Below are positions 58,045 through 64,000 of a stretch of 64,000 nt of DNA, one piece after another. The stretch's first letter is position 1. Every line of letters begins with the position of its first letter. The stretch lies in assembly GCA_032164245.1 (NCBI GenBank), contig JAVMKO010000005.1, forward strand, positions 58,823,442 to 58,887,441, read 5' to 3'. The stretch comes from Sternotherus odoratus. Lineage: Eukaryota; Chordata; Testudines; Kinosternidae. Made by a program: the position numbers and the translations under genes. The notes under the pieces were generated by a model. The model ran no database searches and had not been told where the DNA came from. It was given only the letters and a program-made list of their open reading frames with translations.

Positions 58045-58167
58045 GAATCTGCTCCCTTGCTGTGCTGTAAGCCTCCTGCCCTTGAACCCTCTTTCCCTCC
58101 CCCCTCCCCATGCTTTACCTCCCCCCTCCCCATGCTTTCCCTCCCCCATCCCCATGCTTGCAGAGAA

Positions 58168-58205
58168 AATAAAATCACTGTTTGAAAAATCATGGTTCCT
58201 TTATT
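58168..58205. terminator. Back-to-back polyadenylation signals of convergent genes
   Basis: AATAAA on + at 58168-58173 serves the transposase; AATAAA on minus (TTTATT at 58200-58205) serves the SANT gene. The two 3' ends lie within about 40 bp of each other and the transcripts probably overlap slightly. Confidence 0.6.
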
Positions 58206-58335
58206 GGTTACTCGGAAATACAAATACAGGGGATCACTGTCCTGGTATCCTGGAGGGAAACCGGCAGTCGCAGTGGGGAGGAGCGGGCAAAGGAGGGGGG
58301 GGTGGAGAGGAGGGGTTGGCAAGACTCAGCAGCTT

Positions 58336-58952
58336 TCAAAAGTGTTCCGAGAATGTAAGCCTGCTGCTGCTGCTGCTTCTGCTGGCTTGTGGGGTAGAGT
58401 GGAGCGGCCCACGGAGCTTGCCCCCCCGTGTTCTCAACCCGCGTCTGGGTGGGGAAGCTATGGGAGTTGGGGAGGGGGGGAGGTGGTTACACAGGGGCTG
58501 CAGAGGTGGTCTTTGGTCATGCTGCAGCTCCACCAGAGATCGCAGCATGTCGCTCTGGTCCTCCATTATGCGGAGGAAAGCATCCATGCGTCTTTCCTCA
58601 CGTTCTACCCTCTTTTGTTCAGCGGCTCTCCATTCCTGCCTCTCTCGATCCCTTGCCTCTCTCTCTCGATCCTTTGCCTCTCTCTCTCGATCCCTTGCCT
58701 CTCTCTCTCGCTTCCTTTCCTCTCTCTCTCGATCCCTTGCCTGAATCTCTCGATCCCTTGCCTGAATCTCTCGATCCCTTGCCTCTATCATTCTTTCCCT
58801 CCAGTCCGTCTGGCGGGCTGCCTCAGTGCGCGAGTTCTCCACGAGTTCAGTAAACATCTCATCGCGCGTTCGCGTTTTCTTTTTACGCTTTCTTATCTGC
58901 GGTGCACGGCGTGATGAGGAGGCAGGGGGGTTGTGAGATACTTGTTGTTCAT
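58336..58952 (-). CDS. Harbinger Myb/SANT protein, exon 2 (charged coiled coil)
   Basis: The exon starts after acceptor 'cacacttgcccgcag' (minus strand) in phase with exon 1: G|AT gives Asp, then EQQVSHNPPASS. It encodes a basic KRKKKTRTRDEMFTELVE segment and a long Arg/Glu-rich coiled coil with repeated RDRE units (IEARDREIQARDREIQARD and onward to RQEWRAAEQKR). Then follow DAFLRIMEDQSDMLRSLVEL and a Pro-rich/Ser-rich tail. It contributes 204 residues. The basic segment is a likely nuclear localisation signal and the coil a dimerisation or transposase-contact surface (inference). No lesions were seen. Confidence 0.85.
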
Positions 58953-59536
58953 CTGCGGGCAAGTGTGGGAAAAGAAAGTTTGAAAGTTATGAGACAGATA
59001 CATTCAAGGTTAGGAGGCAGTCTCGGACTGTACACAATGGGAGTAGTATTCCATTTGCAACCTCAGTATTCAGAGGCCTGATATGATTTCTGTACAAGGT
59101 CATGTTGTACACCTAAAACTGACTGACAAGCTCTCAGAAAATTCAGAGCATCTCAGACACATATGCGTGCCTCAGCCCAAGACGGCTTCTGAAATCACCG
59201 TGCAGCCGGCCATGGTAAGTTAAAAGTGGCGCTTGCATACTGTAGAGTAACCCCGCCCCCTTCCCCCCACCGCGTGGCTGGCTCCCACTGAAACCGCAAA
59301 CTGCAAAGCAAATGCCAAAAAATCTCTCGCTAAGGGCTAAGGTCTTTTTGGGGCTCTTCAGACCGCGTGCAGACGGCTCGGATTCCCTGCCAGCTAACGC
59401 TACGGGCTGGGGGGGGGGGGCGGCGGTCAGCGTTCGTGGGGGGGGTGTGCTCGGTTCGTCGGTCCTCAGCAGAAAAGAGAACTTTGCAGCTGGGACTCTT
59501 TATCTCCCGACTAATTGCAGTCCGTATCTCAAACAG

Positions 59537-59833
59537 GCAACCCTGAATGACATCACTTTGCTGAGAATTTCTCGGAGAGATAGGGAGCGCATGCTCCTTG
59601 AGTCCATGCAAAGTCCTGGTCCATACGCCGCAATGCTAGCCTGCTCAATGATACCAGACAACCTACTACTTTCGTGGCGTGGGTTGGTGTCCTATCACGG
59701 GGGACCAGATAAGGCAGCTCTCCCCAGAAATCTGCTGCGCTGGATTCATCGCTACCTCCTGGAGAGCTTCATTGAAATGTCCGCGGAGGACTTATGGTCA
59801 ATCCCGGAGTATATTGACAAACTCTTTGAGTAG
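59537..59833 (+). CDS. Third Harbinger ORF, BEN-domain-like, antisense within the SANT intron
   Basis: The open frame runs 59312-59833, but its first part crosses G-rich low-complexity DNA and is unlikely to be coding. A better model is a first exon ending in ATG (59212-59214, context GCCGGCCATGG) followed by donor GTAAGT (59215), spliced in phase 0 to acceptor 'gtatctcaaacag' and ATLNDITLLRISRRDRERML from 59537. That gives about 99 residues and a stop at 59831-59833; AATAAA is at 59885. Hydrophobic spacing (RERMLLESMQSPGPYAAMLA, then LLRWIHRYLLESFIEMS, ending W-I-P-EYIDKLFE) resembles a BEN domain, a DNA/chromatin-binding fold. That call is by eye only. It sits entirely inside the 58953-59944 intron of the opposite-strand SANT gene. 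Role unknown. Confidence 0.5.
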   Translation, partial: ATLNDITLLRISRRDRERMLLESMQSPGPYAAMLACSMIPDNLLLSWRGLVSYHGGPDKAALPRNLLRWIHRYLLESFIEMSAEDLWSIPEYIDKLFE

Positions 59834-59944
59834 AAATTGACCAGCAATGAAAGCACGCTAAGTCCTTAGGGCAAGTTACTCATTAATAAATGCTTCCTTT
59901 ACAAAATCACGCGTCATGTAATCCCTTAAAAAAGAAACACTTAC

Positions 59945-60578
59945 CCCCCTGGGAGGCTTGGGAGGGTACTGGCTCCAGGGTGACAAACAGCTCCTGGCTC
60001 TCTGGGTACAAGGGTTCTCCGCTGGGCTCCTGCTGCTCCGTGAGATTTTCTTCTTCATGCTCGTCCTCCTCGGAATCAGTCTCCTCCCTGACGATTATCC
60101 CATCGGTGGAGTCCACGCACACCGGCGCGATGGTGGTGGGGGCGCCCCCCATTATGGCATTTAGTTCATTGTAGAACCTGCATGTCCGTGGCGCGCCCCC
60201 TGATCGCCCGTTTGCCTCCTTGGCTTTCTGGAAAGATTGCCGCAGCTCCTTAATTTTCACGCGGCACTGTGTGGTGTCCCTGTTGTGGCCCCTTTCCAGC
60301 ATGGCCTTGGAGACTCTTCCGTAGGTGTTGGCATTCCGTTTGTTGTTGCGTAGTTCCAACATCACGGATTCCTCTCCCCAGATAGCGATGAGATCCAGCA
60401 CCTCACGAGTGGACCATGCTGGAGCTCTTCTCCTCTGGCTGGTTTCCAGGGTAGATGAGCTCATCATGGATTCCTGTGATGCTGAGCTCTGCATGGCGGC
60501 TAGTGCTGATTGCTCTGAATGGCGACTGATCAGTTCAGGTGAGCTGGCCACGCTGACCAAACAGGAAATGGCATTCAA
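59945..60578 (-). CDS. Harbinger Myb/SANT-like DNA-binding protein, exon 1
   Basis: ATG at 60578; 211 codons plus one base up to the donor G|GTAAGTG (GT at 59944-59943). A Ser-rich N-terminus precedes a Myb/SANT-like (MADF-like) trihelical domain at residues ~53-145, with Trp55 and Trp67, the RNNKRNANTYGRVSKAM helix, CRVKIKELRQSF and the FYNELNAIMGG end. An acidic segment (REETDSEEDEHEEENL) follows. In PIF/Harbinger elements this protein binds the transposon ends and brings the transposase into the nucleus. Spliced to 58336-58952 the protein is about 416 residues. No frame lesions were seen. The gene lies tail-to-tail with the transposase. Confidence 0.88.
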
Positions 60579-60918
60579 ATGTTCCCGGGTCTTATCTACC
60601 TGGCCAGAGCAGCGAGTTCAGAGTGCAGTGCAGAGCGGTCACAGTGGAGCAGTAGTGAGGCAGTCCAGAGCGGTCAGAATGGAGCATTGTGGGACAGCCT
60701 CTGGAGGCTATTAATGTCGGGTTCCGTCTTCACTAGCCCACGGTCGAGCTTGGAACGTCGAGATTAGCCTTATGCCACTGGTTAGGCTGGAGTGCCAAGA
60801 TCGATCTTTAAGGCCCTTTACATCGACGTTAAGGGCATGTATGTGAAGACAGGTACACGTTTACTTCGACCTAACGTCGTTAACATCGATTTAAAGTGGT
60901 AGTGAAGACATGCCCTAA

Positions 60919-63002
60919 TACTCCACTGAAACTGTCTGTTCCTTGACTCTTGCTTCTAACCTTCAAGCCATGGGATATAGTTGTCCTTTCTGTATGTTTC
61001 CCTATGGTTTGCGTTACTGTTAATTTACTGCATTGTAAGACAATGTACCTTGGTCTGTGGCTTTGAGAGTTTTGTTAAAGATCTTCTGCTCCTCTTACTA
61101 AGAATATCACAAATAAATCAGGCTTTTCTACAATTTGATGGTGTCACTCAGAACTCCCTGGCAATCCCCAGGAGGTAACTTAGTAATGAACTGAGCTCAA
61201 ACTTCAAAAGATTCAGATTCATTTGCGGAACTTTGAACTGACAATGAATACGTGTGGTGTATGCCTTAAATTTCACCAAAACACATAACCAACCCTTTAC
61301 CCCATCGCCCCTAACTGGAACAGTGATATGGGAGTTAGACAAGGTACTGACAAACTGCTTTTGCTTTCCACAAGATTAAATCATAAAGCAAACAGTTTGT
61401 GTTGCTTTTAGTTTTGAAAAAAAAATCCCTTAAGTGAAAGAGAGAGGATGTGGATAACAGATTGTAATTGCCTCTTTCACAGACTGTACTCTGGTTAAAG
61501 CACAATGTTTCCTGCTGAATCGCATGAAAGAAAAAAGGGCTTTAAATATTGATGTCTACGTGAAGCTTCCTAAAGTGCCCAGCTATACTTGTCTCACAGT
61601 ATTTCTTTAACAGCCTTTATTTTCTGCTCTTTTGAGATTGGTTACTGATGGGCTCCAGCCAGAGTTATTGTTTTGTACTGGCCAGAATGGATAATCATTC
61701 CTGCTTCTGGTACCTGGGTACTCCATGTAAGTTAGAGTGAATAAGAGAATAACGTGATGGCAGCATGTGACCCATTCTGAAGGCTTTTCAGTTATAAAAA
61801 CATGCCCCCATTTTCCCATGCCAGGGGGGGAAGGGGGGGGGTCTGTGAACACCCCACAACCCCACCCATGCCAGGAGCTCCGTGTGCACCATCATATATC
61901 TGCTTTCTCCCCTTCCCCACATTCTTATTTCTTTTCTCTCTGAGAGAGAAGTCATTCAGGGAGTCAATAATTTAAAACTGCTTTTGGAGGAAGGGTAGAG
62001 CTGAGATGTGGGATATTGTGCTGGGAGGTGTCAGTGGCTGCCATCAGCCAATTCTTTGGACTGTAGACAACTACAGAGGTGGTTAAAGCTGCTGGGTCTG
62101 CTAAGCAGATGCCAAAGTCAGTGTGTTTCTCTCCATTTCCCTCTTCTGATTTTCACTAAAATCAGTATGATTCTGCACATTGGTGCCTAGGACAGTCCCT
62201 GAAATTTATCAAATGCAGTGATCAGAAGTTATGTTACAGATTGATAGAGAAATGCTCTTGAGTTGAGTATAATATCTCACTTCACTTGGCCAACCAAGAA
62301 GCACCCAATGATGCAGAAAGTGAATTGAAAGATAGAGAGAATACATAATTGTAATGATGATTTCATCAATTTTAGAGTAGAACAACCTAGTGATAAGGTA
62401 TATGGCAAGGAGAAACATATGGTGAATGAAAGTGTAGAATGACCATTAAAATGGGGGAAAAAATGAATCTAAAGCAAGCAAGAGTATATTTGAATTTTAG
62501 GAAGACATTTGTGTTAGGAAAGATTCTGATTTCAGTTAAAAAGGTGCAAGTCTGGAGTAGTTTCACTTAAGAAGAGCTTTGTGTGGCTAATAAGCTTGTT
62601 TCTTTCACCAATAGAAATTCGTCAAATAAAAGATATTTTTTCACCCACCTTGTCACTCTTAAGTTGATAGTTACTTTAATACTACAGTACTGTGTAGTAT
62701 ATAGAAGTTGGCCCTTTGAAAGAACAATCCTTAGCATGAGACTTTTTGTATTTCCTGGTTCTAGTTAGGTAGAGAGAGGGCAATTATTTGCAACATTGCT
62801 TACTTTACACACCATTTTTCATGAAAGACAACATTTCTTCCTTGGATAAAGTCAAATTTTCTCTTTACGGATTGTCTCGAGAAACTCTGAAGAGTCTTCT
62901 CATTTTTCATGAGATCTTGGGTTGGAGAGGGTTGTGTATCATTTGATTTCCGGAATCATTTTTAATGCATGATCTGGTCAGATACATTTTTAATGCATGA
63001 TC
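60919..63002. other. Unassigned non-coding sequence
   Basis: No exon recognised; the ORFs at 60981-61178 and 62008-62190 are not convincing. A G/A-rich homopolymer stretch is present near 61825-61842. A 2x tandem of about 26 bp ('tttttaatgcatgatctggt') lies at 62957-63006. Confidence 0.4.
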
Positions 63003-63128
63003 TGGTTAGCTTCTGCTCTCATTAGTGTTGGTGTAAATTCACAGTAATTCCAGACTTACACTGTATAGTGAGATCAGAATCTGGCCTATTTTCTTCAGTG
63101 AAGTTGTGCACGTGTGACACATTATAGA
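63003..63128 (+). repeat. 126-bp perfect direct repeat, copy 1
   Basis: Identical base for base to 63601-63726 by eye. It starts 'tggttagcttctgctctc' and ends 'gtgtgacacattataga'. Confidence 0.92.
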
Positions 63129-63600
63129 TTTTATACAAAATGGAAAAAAAATGTTCCCTTCCATTATGGAAGTTTTGGACCATAATAATGTGCCAAATCC
63201 TGAAATTATTGCTGAAGTAAATGCCTATTGACTTCAATGGTAGCTTTGCCTGAGTTTAAGAACTGCAGGATTTAGCTTCACAGTACTTTAATATGATAAT
63301 GTGGGTGGGTGAGTAGATGGCTGGCTTTGTTTATTTAATTCTGAAAAGTAACTACAAACATTATTATCTGTCTGTTGTGCCTCACTGGCTCTGCACATAT
63401 ATGCCTGATTTCCAACTAAAAGATGGTTCATCACCTATTAACAGTCCTGTCAATGCAACTGATGAAAGTCAAGTTGAATACTTGCCTTCCTCTGGCTCAT
63501 CTAAAGTAAACGAGAGACTGTGTAGGCCAAAGTCTGTTCTCATTTACACCTGTGCTATGGTCACGAGGACCATATAAAATAAACACCCATGCAAACCTCT

Positions 63601-63726
63601 TGGTTAGCTTCTGCTCTCATTAGTGTTGGTGTAAATTCACAGTAATTCCAGACTTACACTGTATAGTGAGATCAGAATCTGGCCTATTTTCTTCAGTGAA
63701 GTTGTGCACGTGTGACACATTATAGA
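63601..63726 (+). repeat. 126-bp perfect direct repeat, copy 2
   Basis: Second copy, 598 bp downstream of the first in the same orientation. Flanks differ on both sides. The intervening 63129-63600 has no recognised gene. Confidence 0.92.
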
Positions 63727-64000
63727 CTTTGGCCTTGCAGTTGTAAATTAGTAAAGAACTGTTGATGATTCATCAGCCAGAACAGAGTCTACTTGCTCAC
63801 TCTTACCTTTGTCATCTTTGTAAGGTGAATGGAAGTAAAAGTAGTAAAATGTTATTTTTCTTAGTAATGTAAAGAGATGTTGTTAGTGTCAGCAGCTATG
63901 ACTCTGAATACCCCGGAGGAACAGATCTGTTGAGTGAGAAAGTGCTCTTGTCAAAGGGGTAATTCTCAGAGTTGAACAGCAATTTTAAAAAGTAATGACC

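Larger units (their letters stand above)
56307..60915 (+). mobile_element. Near-intact PIF/Harbinger transposon (4.6 kb)
   Basis: Terminal inverted repeats GGGTATGTCTTCACTAC (56307-56323) and, reversed, GGGCATGTCTTCACTAC (60899-60915) differ at one of 17 positions. TAA flanks both ends (56304-56306, 60916-60918), the TWA duplication of this superfamily. Subterminal 'tcttcactac' copies occur at both ends. The element holds a + strand DDE transposase, a minus-strand two-exon Myb/SANT gene converging on it, and a third + strand ORF inside the SANT intron. Low decay implies recent insertion. Confidence 0.93.

Noticed and set aside
59312..59536. 5' part of the 173-codon frame as coding sequence of the third Harbinger ORF
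   Set aside because: It crosses two G tracts and GC-rich sequence, and a spliced start (ATG|GTAAGT to 59537) explains the conserved-looking part better.
1..64000. tRNA genes
   Set aside because: I looked for GGTTCGANTC-type B boxes with a matching A box and saw none convincing; a covariance scan would be needed to be certain.

Overview
The window is vertebrate nuclear DNA, most likely from a turtle (a crocodilian is the main alternative). The reasons are two CR1 LINE 3' ends plus a reversed CR1-type copy, four Penelope-like retroelement relics, PIF/Harbinger, hAT and Tigger/pogo-type DNA transposons, and old dispersed repeats of the kind common in turtle genomes. Species assignment is inference. 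It is gene-poor and repeat-rich, with no complete host gene.

The one host-gene signal is a set of three + strand exons at 26866-26896, 29998-30158 and 51300-51412. Their reading frames and split codons join exactly (TG|G Trp, T|TA Leu), and their translation follows the membrane acyltransferase family of heparan-alpha-glucosaminide N-acetyltransferase (HGSNAT). The match is to a divergent paralogue rather than HGSNAT itself. The third exon has an in-frame TGA, and a Tigger-type element sits 36 bp upstream of its acceptor, so this copy is probably a pseudogene. Earlier and later exons were not found.

Layout: 1-26 kb holds unassigned sequence with CR1, a Tigger-type MITE, a 5S rRNA-like sequence, a Penelope relic, a second Tigger-type MITE, a hAT MITE and a CR1 relic. 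26-51.4 kb is the HGSNAT-like locus, whose 21-kb second intron is filled with Harbinger, hAT and MITE relics, two Penelope insertions with long target-site duplications, a triple-nested MITE/LTR/insert, and a compound Tigger element. 52.8-54.4 kb is a hAT element swollen by two GC/C-rich tandem arrays.

56307-60915 is a nearly intact 4.6-kb PIF/Harbinger transposon with matching termini and a TAA duplication. It carries a DDE transposase (one frameshift in a G run), a two-exon Myb/SANT DNA-binding protein on the opposite strand, and a third small gene, BEN-domain-like, inside the SANT intron in antisense. In this superfamily the transposase and the Myb/SANT protein act together, the latter binding the transposon ends; the role of the third gene is unknown. 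61-64 kb has only a perfect 126-bp direct repeat that I can define.
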